Shown piece after piece: positions 20,783 through 27,799 of a stretch of 38,528 nucleotides of DNA. This stretch comes from an uncultured Pseudoxanthomonas sp. (GTDB taxonomy: Bacteria > Pseudomonadota > Gammaproteobacteria > Xanthomonadales > Xanthomonadaceae): positions 1-38,528 of the forward strand of contig CALJUL010000110.1 of NCBI GenBank assembly GCA_937975725.1, read 5' to 3'. Made by a program: the position numbers and the translations under genes. Under the pieces are notes generated by a model. It had not been told where the DNA came from and searched no databases. It was given only the letters and a program-made list of their open reading frames with translations. How positions within the stretch are numbered: position 1 is the first letter of the stretch; every line of letters begins with the position of its first letter.

Positions 20783-21955
20783 ATGAAACGCTGGTCCATC
20801 CTGTTGTTTGCCCTCGCCGCCTGCACGACCGCGCTGCACGCGGCGGCGGCCGAGCAGCGGCCGCGCGCGCGCGAAGCCGGCGTCGTCGTGGGCACGCTGC
20901 CGCCGGGGCCGCACAACGCGATCACCGACGTGGCCGGAGTCGGCGTGGGCCATGCCACCCTGGCCGAGGGCCGGCGCCTGCACACCGGCGTCACCGCCGT
21001 CGTGCCGCACGCGGGCAACCTGTTCCGGCAGCGGGTGCCGGCGGCGATCGTGGTCGGCAACGGCTTCGGCAAACTGGCCGGCATCACCCAGGTGCAGGAA
21101 CTCGGCGAACTGGAAACGCCGATCCTGCTGACCGGCACGCTCAGCACCTGGAAGGTCGCCGACGCCACCGTGGACTGGCTGCTGCGTCAGCCGGGCATGG
21201 AACAGGTGCGCTCGATCAACCCGGTAGTGGGCGAAACCAACGACGGCTACCTCAGCGACATCCGCGCGCGCCCGTTGACCCCGGCGCTGGTCGAGCAGGC
21301 GCTGACCCGGCTCTCGCGCGGCGCGGTCGAGGAAGGCGCCGTCGGCGCCGGCGCCGGCACGGTCGCGTTCGGCTGGAAGGGCGGCATCGGCACCAGTTCG
21401 CGGCGGTTGCCGGAGACCGACGGCGGCTACACCGTGGGCGTGCTGGTGCAGAGCAACTTCGGCGGCGAACTGACCATCGCCGGCGTGCCGGTCTGGAAGG
21501 ACCTGCCCGACCCGGCCGAGTACGCGCGCAGCCAGGCGGTGCCACCGCCGAGCACCGGCGACGGCAGCATCATGATGGTGGTGGCCACCGACGCGCCGCT
21601 GGATGCGGCCCAGTTGCAGCGGCTGGCGCGGCGCGCCCTGGTCGGATTGGCGCGCACCGGTTCGGTGATGTCCAACGGTTCGGGCGATTACGTCATCGCC
21701 TTCTCCACCGCCCGGGACAATCTGCGCGATCCCGCCGCATCCGTGCAGCCGGCGCGCAGCGTGGCCGGCGAAGGCATGACGCCGCTGTTCCAGGCCGTCG
21801 CCGAAGCGACCGAGGAAGCCATCCTCAATTCCATGTTCCGCGCGCAGACCGTCCATGGCCACCGCGGCACCGCCGCGGCGCTGCCGCTGGAACCGGTGCT
21901 GGAATCGCTGCGCCGCGCGCAGGCATTGCAGCCCGCGCGGCCGGCGACGCCTTGA
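20783..21955 (+). CDS. P1-family (DmpA/BapA) N-terminal-nucleophile aminopeptidase, exported
   Basis: A 390-residue self-cleaving aminopeptidase of family P1. A signal peptide covers residues 1 to about 23 (cleavage near ALHAAAA); LAAC at 11-14 could also serve as a lipobox. The core has the family pattern NAITDVAGVGVGHATL, the oxyanion and substrate segments NPVVGETNDGYL and VGAGAGTVAFGWKGGIGTSSR, and the autocleavage site G261|S262 before IMMVVATDAPL, which makes S262 the new N-terminus and nucleophile. It ends with SNGSGDYVIAFSTA. Known members release N-terminal D-Ala, beta-Ala or L residues from peptides and amides. It acts in the cell envelope. It probably feeds amino acids from D-residue peptides to the nearby symporter and D-glutamate enzymes; that link is inference. 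Confidence 0.9.
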   Translation: MKRWSILLFALAACTTALHAAAAEQRPRAREAGVVVGTLPPGPHNAITDVAGVGVGHATLAEGRRLHTGVTAVVPHAGNLFRQRVPAAIVVGNGFGKLAGITQVQELGELETPILLTGTLSTWKVADATVDWLLRQPGMEQVRSINPVVGETNDGYLSDIRARPLTPALVEQALTRLSRGAVEEGAVGAGAGTVAFGWKGGIGTSSRRLPETDGGYTVGVLVQSNFGGELTIAGVPVWKDLPDPAEYARSQAVPPPSTGDGSIMMVVATDAPLDAAQLQRLARRALVGLARTGSVMSNGSGDYVIAFSTARDNLRDPAASVQPARSVAGEGMTPLFQAVAEATEEAILNSMFRAQTVHGHRGTAAALPLEPVLESLRRAQALQPARPATP

Positions 21956-21968
21956 GCCCCCGGCCACC

Positions 21969-21991
21969 GCCGTCGCCCTCGCGGCGACGGC
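21969..21991 (+). terminator. Hairpin after the DmpA-type gene
   Basis: A perfect 9-bp stem, GCCGTCGCC / GGCGACGGC, with loop CTCGC lies 13 bases after the peptidase stop. Only a weak T content follows, so it may be a terminator or an mRNA-end stabiliser ahead of the beta-lactamase-like gene. Confidence 0.5.
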
Positions 21992-22072
21992 TTCGCGTTA
22001 CATCGCATCGCGCCGCGCCTTCTTCGCGCGAAGGCACGCGGCACCGCCCGCACGTCCACCCTGGAGACCGCC

Positions 22073-23128
22073 ATGAATGAATCCACCGCAGCGGCGCATC
22101 CGCACCCGGTCCTGGCCCGTTGCCTGGCGAAAGGCACCGCGGCCGCCCTGCTCTTCCTGCTGGCCTGCTCGGTCGCCTTCGCCGCCAGTCCCTCGCGCAC
22201 GCGCGCGGCGGGATTGCAGCAGGAACTGGACCGCCTGACGTCCTCGCTCGACGGATCGGTCGGCGTGTACGCGCTCGACCTGCGCAGCGGACGCAGCGCG
22301 CAGGTGAACGCGCAGACCGGCTTCCCGATGGCCAGCACGGTCAAGGTGCCGGTGGCGGTGCACATCCTGCGCCTGGTCGACGAAGGCAAGCTGGACCTGC
22401 ACCAGCAGGTGCTGTTGCAGGAAGGCGACATCTATCCCTCGATGGGCGGGCCCGTCGATACCTACCTGACGCCCGGCTCGGCGATCACCGTGCGCGACCT
22501 GTTGCACATGATGCTGACGGTCAGCGACAACAACGCCACCGACATCCTGATCCGCCTCGGCGGCGGCACCGCGGCGGTGGACGCGCGCATGCACGCGCTC
22601 GGCATCCAGGGCATCCGCGTCGACCGCTACATCTGGGAAATGCTGTCGCACTACCTCGGCAACCTGGAAGCGTCGCCGGAGCATCCGGTCACCCCGGAGC
22701 AGTACGCCGCGCTGGACAACGCCAAGCGCAGCGAGGAAGAGCGCAACCGCTACACCCGGCTCTACAACGAAGACCCCCGCGACACCAGCACGCCGGCCGG
22801 CATGGCCGCCCTGCTCAAGCGGATCTGGGACGGCAAGGCGCTCAAGCCCGCGACCACCGAGGTGCTCAAGGCGATCATGCTGGACTGCCACACCGGGCAG
22901 AACCGGCTCAAGGGCATGCTGCCGGACGCGACGCCGGTCGCGCACAAGACCGGCACGGTCGGCCACGTCATCAACGACGTGGGCGTGATCACGCTGCCGG
23001 ACGGCAAGGGCGAAGTCGTGGTCGCAGTCTTCGTCAAATCCGGCCAGGGCGACCAGGCCCGGGACAGGCTGATCGCGCAAGTGGCGCGCGCCACGCACGA
23101 TTATTTCCTGTTCGTCGACGGCAATTGA
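22073..23128 (+). CDS. Exported class A beta-lactamase-like serine hydrolase
   Basis: A 351-residue protein with a signal peptide (residues about 18-37, cleavage at AFA-A; LLAC at 29-32 may be an alternative lipobox). The class A elements are S88-TV-K91 (MASTVKVPV), S151-D-N153 (TVSDNNATD) and K292-T-G294 (HKTGTVG). The omega-loop end RDTSTPAGMA is present (D237). Thirteen residues before D237, where class A enzymes have the deacylating Glu, is R224; E221-E223 are close but out of register. The protein is larger than typical class A enzymes (about 290). It may be a true beta-lactamase with an altered omega loop, or a slow penicillin-binding hydrolase. An antibiotic-resistance role is therefore not established. 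It lies between the DmpA-type gene and the TonB receptor gene. Confidence 0.85.
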   Translation: MNESTAAAHPHPVLARCLAKGTAAALLFLLACSVAFAASPSRTRAAGLQQELDRLTSSLDGSVGVYALDLRSGRSAQVNAQTGFPMASTVKVPVAVHILRLVDEGKLDLHQQVLLQEGDIYPSMGGPVDTYLTPGSAITVRDLLHMMLTVSDNNATDILIRLGGGTAAVDARMHALGIQGIRVDRYIWEMLSHYLGNLEASPEHPVTPEQYAALDNAKRSEEERNRYTRLYNEDPRDTSTPAGMAALLKRIWDGKALKPATTEVLKAIMLDCHTGQNRLKGMLPDATPVAHKTGTVGHVINDVGVITLPDGKGEVVVAVFVKSGQGDQARDRLIAQVARATHDYFLFVDGN

Positions 23129-23452
23129 CGCCGCGGTTCGATGAAACCGCAAGCGGACCGGGGCCGCGTTCTGCCGGCCTCCGGTCATCCGCACCGCTGC
23201 TCCGCCGTACCGCTTCCGCCGCGCGCGCCCGACCGCGATCGCGCCAACCAATTCCGGGTTTCCTCTGATTCCTTCCCGCGCGGCGGGTGATCAAATGCGG
23301 TGGAACCCGGGGATTCCGGCCAGGCACGGCGCACGCACTGCCTGATCGCTCCCCTCCACGATCGAAGCAACCCTCTCCGGCACGGGGAGCGGGCTTGCTG
23401 CGCCCCGCGTCCAGCCACCACCTGCCGAACCCCTGGGAGAGAAGAGGTCACC
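23129..23452. other. Intergenic region before the TonB receptor gene
   Basis: No gene is supported in 324 bases. The stretch contains copy B of the shared element (23249-23311). The ribosome site GGGAGAGAAGAGG ends 7 bases before the receptor start. Confidence 0.6.
23249..23311. promoter_or_regulatory. Shared regulatory element, copy B (upstream of TonB receptor)
   Basis: Left block CCGGGTTTCCTCTGATTC (23254-23271) and right block around GGAACCCGGG (23302-23311) match copy A at 15545-15609 in sequence and spacing, with the same inverted CCGGGTT/AACCCGG ends. It lies about 140 bases before the receptor start. The central 14 bases are not conserved, as expected for two contacted half-sites or promoter elements around a spacer. 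Confidence 0.7.
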
Positions 23453-26320
23453 ATGCCCATCCATCACCATTCACCGCAGCGCTGCCGCCTGGTCGCGGCG
23501 ATCATCCTGGGCCTGGCCTTGCCGGCGGCCGCGTTCGCCGGCGCGCAGGACGCGCCGCAGAACGACGACGCCACGTCCGGCGAGGCCGACAAGCCGGCCC
23601 AGACCCTGGACAAGGTGGAAGTCACCGGCTCGCGCATCAAGCGTGCGGAGATCGAGGGCCCGTCGCCGGTGGTGGTGATCACCGCCGAGGACATTCGCAA
23701 GCAGGGCTACAGCACCATCGCCGAAGCGTTGCAGACGCTGACCCAGTTCAACGGCGACGTCATCGGCGGCGAACTCAGCGCCAGCTCGTCGCAGCCGGAT
23801 GCTTCCTTCCTCAACCTGCGCGGCCTGGGCGTGGGCTACCAGTTGATCCTGCTCAACGGCAAGCGCATGACCGAGTACGCGGCCAGCTCCGGCGCGGCCT
23901 CCACCGGCGTCAGCGTGGGCAGCATCCCGGCCGCTGCGGTGGCGCGCATCGAAGTGCTCAACGGCGGCGCCTCGGCGATCTACGGTTCCGACGCGGTGGC
24001 CGGCGTTGTCAACATCGTCACCAAGGACGACTGGGAGGGCAACCACCTGCGCATCCGCGGCGGCACCACCGCGCGCGGCGGCGGCGACACCGGCCAGATC
24101 CAGCTCAGCGGCGGCAAGGCATGGGACCGCGGCAGCCTGACCTACGCGTTCGAGCAGTTGAACCGCGAGCCGATCCGCTACGGACAACGCAGCCACGTCA
24201 TCCTCAGCGGCATGAACGCACCCGGCAACGCCGGCACCAACCGCCCGACCTGGGGCCTGGACACCGCGCTGATGGACGGCGGCTACAACGGCTACTACTG
24301 GATGGACCGCGACGGCCAGTTGGTCTACACCGGCGACGTCGACCCGCTGACCGCGGCCGAAGCGCTGGAATACTCCTGCCGCAACGCCGACCCCAACTAC
24401 TTCCCCATGTACTGGTCCGCCGACGACCAGTTGCCCAGCGCCTGCGGCAACGCCACCTACTACGACGGCGACACCTTAGCCAACAAGTACAACAAGACCT
24501 CGGCCTACCTGGCCGGCCGCTACCGCTTCAGCGACGACGTCGAAGGCTACGGCCAGGTGCTGATGCAGCACTCCCGCAGCCAGGCCGCGCACCGCACCAG
24601 CATGTACCTGTACAACGCCGGCAGCGCCTACGACGTCGACATCGGCCAGTTCGAATACTGGCGCCCGCTCGATCCCAACAGCATCGGCGGCGTGCCGATG
24701 CGCATCTGGGAGGAAACCACGCTCAGCGCCAACGCCGGCGTGCGCGGCACCGTCGGCCGCTTCGACTGGGACGCCAGCATCAGCCTCTCGCGCGACGAGA
24801 TGAAGAGCCGCTGGGACCAGTTGATGACCGACCGCGTGCACCATTACCTGTTCGGCGACCCGGTCGGCAGTGTCGACGGCTGGCCGCTGTACGACATCGA
24901 CCCGGCGGTGCTGTTCGGCCGGGTCGGACCGGAGCAGTACGCCTCGATGGTGTCCACCATCCACAACCGGGCGATATCGCAGACCTCGCAGGCGCAGTTC
25001 GTGCTGAGCGGCCCGCTGTTCTCGCTGCCGGCCGGCGACGTGGAGATGGCGGCGATCGTCGAGGCCTCGCATTCCAAGTACCAGCTCCGCCCGGATGCGC
25101 GCAGCATCAGCACCTACGAGGACCCCGACAAGACCTTCAACTTCACCGGCGTGGTCGGCGGCGGCCCGCGCGACCGTTACGGCGTGGGCGTCGAGTTCCG
25201 GGTCCCGTTGCTGGACAGCCTGACCGCCAACGTCGCCGGCCGCTGGGACAAGTACGACGACATCTCCGACGTCGGCGACGCGACCACCTGGCAGGCCAGC
25301 CTGGAATGGCGTCCCATCGACAGCCTGCTGGTCCGCGCCAGTCGCCAGACCAGCTTCATGGCGCCCAACATCATGTGGCTGTACGGCGAGCCGGTGACCA
25401 ACTACGACGACTACCTCACCAACGAATACCTGTGCCGCGTGAACGGCCTGGACCTGACCACGCCCGCCGGCCTGGCCCAGTGCGGCAGCGACTACCGCCA
25501 GGGTTCGTGGTACGTGGAGGGCGGCAACAACACCCGCCTGCACGAGGAGACGGCGACGTCCAACGGGTTCGGCATCGTCTGGGACATCACCGACACGCTC
25601 TCGGTCAGCGCCGACTACTGGGAGATCGAGCTCAAGGGCAAGAGCGAATACCTGGACACCGCCACCCTGATGAGCGCCAGCGCCGACTGCCTGCTGGGCC
25701 GCCGGCTCGACGGCACGCCGGTCGATCCCAACTCGGCCGCCTGCGCCATCTACACCAGCTACGTGCAGCGCGACGCGGCCGGCAACGTCACCGAGTACTT
25801 CCTCGACGCGATCAACCAGGCCGGCGTGCGCACCAAGGGCTTCGACGCCAGCGTGAAGTACGCCTGGGGCTGGGGCGCGCTGGGCAACTTCAGCCTCAAC
25901 CTGGGCATGAGCCGCACCCTGGGCTACGACGTGAAGATCGCCGACGGCGACCCGTGGGAGGACTACATGGGCTGCTCCTACTCCGCCACCTACAGTTGCG
26001 GCAGCCAGCCGCTGGCCTTCCGCACCCGCACCAACTGGACCCTGAGCTGGAACAAGGACGACTGGGCGGGCAGCGTGTACGGCTACCGCAACGGCGCGCG
26101 CGTGAACTACCAGGCCACCGGCCACCTGCCGTCCTACGTGCAGTGGAATGCCAGCCTGTCGAAGAAGATCACCGACAACGTGCGCCTGGGCGTGGACGTG
26201 ACCAACCTGTTCGACGAGTACGGGCCGAAGGACTCGACCATGACCTGGTATCCGTTCTACCAGAACATCTACGGCGTCACCGGCCGCGCGATCTACGTGA
26301 ACCTGGACATCGACTTCTGA
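23453..26320 (+). CDS. TonB-dependent outer-membrane receptor
   Basis: A 955-residue energised outer-membrane importer. It has a signal peptide (residues 1-29, cleavage near AFA), a Xanthomonas-style TonB-box/plug start LDKVEVTGSRIKRA (52-65), a plug domain to about 190 (VVVITAEDIRKQGYSTIAEAL, LNLRGLGVGYQLILLNGKRM, NGGASAIYGSDAVAGVVNIVTK) and a 22-strand-type barrel ending VNLDIDF. Extracellular parts carry several cysteine pairs (for example C-RNADPNYFPMYWSADDQLPSA-C). This branch (peptide/sugar receptors of Xanthomonadaceae, Oar-like naming is common) has no reliable substrate code. The element upstream matches the one before the D-glutamate operon, so uptake of peptidoglycan or other peptides is plausible. 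The start at 23453 gives the signal peptide and a strong ribosome site. Confidence 0.95.
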   Translation: MPIHHHSPQRCRLVAAIILGLALPAAAFAGAQDAPQNDDATSGEADKPAQTLDKVEVTGSRIKRAEIEGPSPVVVITAEDIRKQGYSTIAEALQTLTQFNGDVIGGELSASSSQPDASFLNLRGLGVGYQLILLNGKRMTEYAASSGAASTGVSVGSIPAAAVARIEVLNGGASAIYGSDAVAGVVNIVTKDDWEGNHLRIRGGTTARGGGDTGQIQLSGGKAWDRGSLTYAFEQLNREPIRYGQRSHVILSGMNAPGNAGTNRPTWGLDTALMDGGYNGYYWMDRDGQLVYTGDVDPLTAAEALEYSCRNADPNYFPMYWSADDQLPSACGNATYYDGDTLANKYNKTSAYLAGRYRFSDDVEGYGQVLMQHSRSQAAHRTSMYLYNAGSAYDVDIGQFEYWRPLDPNSIGGVPMRIWEETTLSANAGVRGTVGRFDWDASISLSRDEMKSRWDQLMTDRVHHYLFGDPVGSVDGWPLYDIDPAVLFGRVGPEQYASMVSTIHNRAISQTSQAQFVLSGPLFSLPAGDVEMAAIVEASHSKYQLRPDARSISTYEDPDKTFNFTGVVGGGPRDRYGVGVEFRVPLLDSLTANVAGRWDKYDDISDVGDATTWQASLEWRPIDSLLVRASRQTSFMAPNIMWLYGEPVTNYDDYLTNEYLCRVNGLDLTTPAGLAQCGSDYRQGSWYVEGGNNTRLHEETATSNGFGIVWDITDTLSVSADYWEIELKGKSEYLDTATLMSASADCLLGRRLDGTPVDPNSAACAIYTSYVQRDAAGNVTEYFLDAINQAGVRTKGFDASVKYAWGWGALGNFSLNLGMSRTLGYDVKIADGDPWEDYMGCSYSATYSCGSQPLAFRTRTNWTLSWNKDDWAGSVYGYRNGARVNYQATGHLPSYVQWNASLSKKITDNVRLGVDVTNLFDEYGPKDSTMTWYPFYQNIYGVTGRAIYVNLDIDF

Positions 26321-26369
26321 CGCCGCCGGTTGCGGACGGAGCAAGGCAAGGACGCCGGCAGGGACACGC

Positions 26370-26393
26370 GGGAACGCCGTGGACGGCGTTCCC
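26370..26393 (+). terminator. Strong hairpin after the TonB receptor gene
   Basis: A perfect 10-bp stem, GGGAACGCCG / CGGCGTTCCC, with loop TGGA lies 49 bases after the receptor stop. There is no T tract, so it may act with the second hairpin downstream. Confidence 0.6.
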
Positions 26394-26434
26394 GATCCCG
26401 GCGATCCGTGCTTCGTGCGGTGCCGTCGCGAGAT

Positions 26435-26474
26435 GGCGACGCCGGGGCGGTGTCGCCGGGATTCTTCGTTTTTT
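26435..26474 (+). terminator. Second terminator-like hairpin with T tract
   Basis: GGCGAC (26435-26440) pairs with GTCGCC (26452-26457); a run of six T residues ends at 26474, twelve bases after the stem. The spacing to the T run is longer than ideal. Confidence 0.45.
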
Positions 26475-26701
26475 GGGGTGACGTCGTGGGGCTGCCATCC
26501 ACTGCATGAGGGGTGACGCGCAACGCGGTCGACGTGTTCTGCCCGTGCGCCATTGGCTGCTCATTGCAACAGGCATTCGGATGCTGGTGCATCGCTATCC
26601 CGGTGCGGGTGGATAACGGCGGCGGCAGGCCAAGCGCGACCGCCGACTGTTCAGCCAGACGATGCGATGAAGTGTGGGTGTGTGGGTGCTCGGATGCGGA
26701 A

Positions 26702-26727
26702 CGAGTTGCGAGTTGCGAGTTGCGAGT
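26702..26727. repeat. Tandem heptamer repeat (CGAGTTG)n
   Basis: Three perfect copies of CGAGTTG plus CGAGT are arranged head to tail, period 7. Similar GAGTTGC-type heptamers are scattered between genes in Xanthomonas and Stenotrophomonas. Being 7 bases long, a change in copy number would shift any reading frame. Confidence 0.8.
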
Positions 26728-26993
26728 ACGGTGCGAGCGTGGCGTGGCGGAACAGGCTCGCACTATTCGCTTGCAGGTCCGCCGAGGAGTGAACTGTGGA
26801 AGCGGAAGATGGACATGCGCGCCTCCGGTTCCAGCAACCCGGCGACGACCGTTTCGCCTACGTGGCTCCGCGCGGTTCCAGTACGTCTTCCTGCGCATCG
26901 CTTCGCATGCCGGCACGCGCAAGGCTTCAGTCCCGACTGCCTGGGCGGGTCTCCTGCATTCCGCGCTTCACGCACCGGCTGTGCACACCCTCT

Positions 26994-27710
26994 TCACTGC
27001 CCTTCGGGCCGCACCGTCTCCACGTCGCCCACGTCCACGCGTCCTTTCGGCGGCGTCTTCCAGAGGGCGTCCTGCAGGCGCCAGTAGTCTTCCGGCTGCC
27101 AGTATTTCCGGTCGTAGTACTGGTCGCCGCGCACGGTCATGTCGGTGCCGGCCAGCGGCCCGCTGTACGGGATGATGGTCAGGTTGCCGACGCTGCCGAC
27201 CCGGCTGCCGGTGACGCTGCCGGCGGCGCGGCGCAGGATCCGCTCCAGCCGCGGCTTGGCCGCTTCGTCGCCGTATTCGGCCATGACCGCCTGGCCGCGG
27301 TCGATGGCGTCCTGCCGCTGGGCTTCGTCCAGTTGCGCCCAGTAGCCCTCGCGGCGCGCCAGGAAATCGGGATACAGGCGCTCGGCGGCGACGTCCATCC
27401 AGGCATAGGCGATGGCGGGGTCGCGGGCGGCGCCCAGGCCGCGCCAGTACATGTCCGCCACGATCGCCTGCGAGGGCTTGTCGGCGTAATGCGCCGCGCG
27501 CTTGAAGTGCTCCAGCGCGGCCGCGTACTCCTGCCGGCCGAAGGCGCGCACGCCCTCGGCCCGCCAGCCCAGGTCGGGGTGCGCGGCCAGGAAGTTCCCG
27601 GTCAGCACCGCCGGGTCCATGCCCGGCGCGGGCGACGGGCCTTCTGCCGCCTGTACCGGCAGCGCGGCCATGCAGCCCAGCCAGAAGAGGACAGTCCATC
27701 GGGTCCGCAT
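26994..27710 (-). CDS. Periplasmic Sel1/TPR-like protein of unknown function
   Basis: A 238-residue protein with a signal peptide (residues 1-21, cleavage after PVQA). Residues about 50-115 look like one or two Sel1/TPR-type helical repeats (GVRAFGRQEYAAALEHFKRA, ADMYWRGLGAARDPAIAYAWM). The C-terminal third (YYDRKYWQPEDYWRLQD) is rich in aromatic residues and not recognised. The start at 27710 follows GAGGG on the minus strand. It is divergent from rep, with only 89 bases between the starts. Such proteins usually scaffold others; no partner can be named. Confidence 0.8.
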   Translation of the reverse strand: MRTRWTVLFWLGCMAALPVQAAEGPSPAPGMDPAVLTGNFLAAHPDLGWRAEGVRAFGRQEYAAALEHFKRAAHYADKPSQAIVADMYWRGLGAARDPAIAYAWMDVAAERLYPDFLARREGYWAQLDEAQRQDAIDRGQAVMAEYGDEAAKPRLERILRRAAGSVTGSRVGSVGNLTIIPYSGPLAGTDMTVRGDQYYDRKYWQPEDYWRLQDALWKTPPKGRVDVGDVETVRPEGQ

Positions 27711-27799
27711 GCCATGCCCTCGAGCCGTGCCGGGCGCCCATCTTAGGGGAAAGCCGGCGCCGGCAGGCGTTAAACTGGCGCGCCGTACCCGACAGTCGC

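Larger units (their letters stand above)
26321..26993. other. Gene-poor stretch after the TonB receptor
   Basis: No gene is supported in 673 bases. It holds the two terminator hairpins, then a stretch of lower GC with the GAGTTGC heptamer repeat, and ends at the stop codon of the minus-strand Sel1-like gene. Open frames here are arginine-, proline- and serine-rich and lack ribosome sites. Confidence 0.65.

Noticed and set aside
22073..23128. Acquired antibiotic-resistance beta-lactamase
   Set aside because: Composition equals its neighbours, no mobile element is near, and the omega-loop Glu is not in place, so it looks like a native envelope enzyme.
23287..26481. 1064-residue frame overlapping the TonB receptor in another phase
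   Set aside because: Arg/Gln/Gly-rich shadow frame; the receptor frame carries signal peptide, plug and barrel motifs.
26702..26727. CRISPR-like array
   Set aside because: The 7-base units have no spacers and there are no cas genes.
26293..26922. Minus-strand frame with a TRNSQLATRS-like stretch
   Set aside because: This is simply the translated heptamer repeat; the rest is Arg/Ser/Thr/Pro-rich without a domain or ribosome site.
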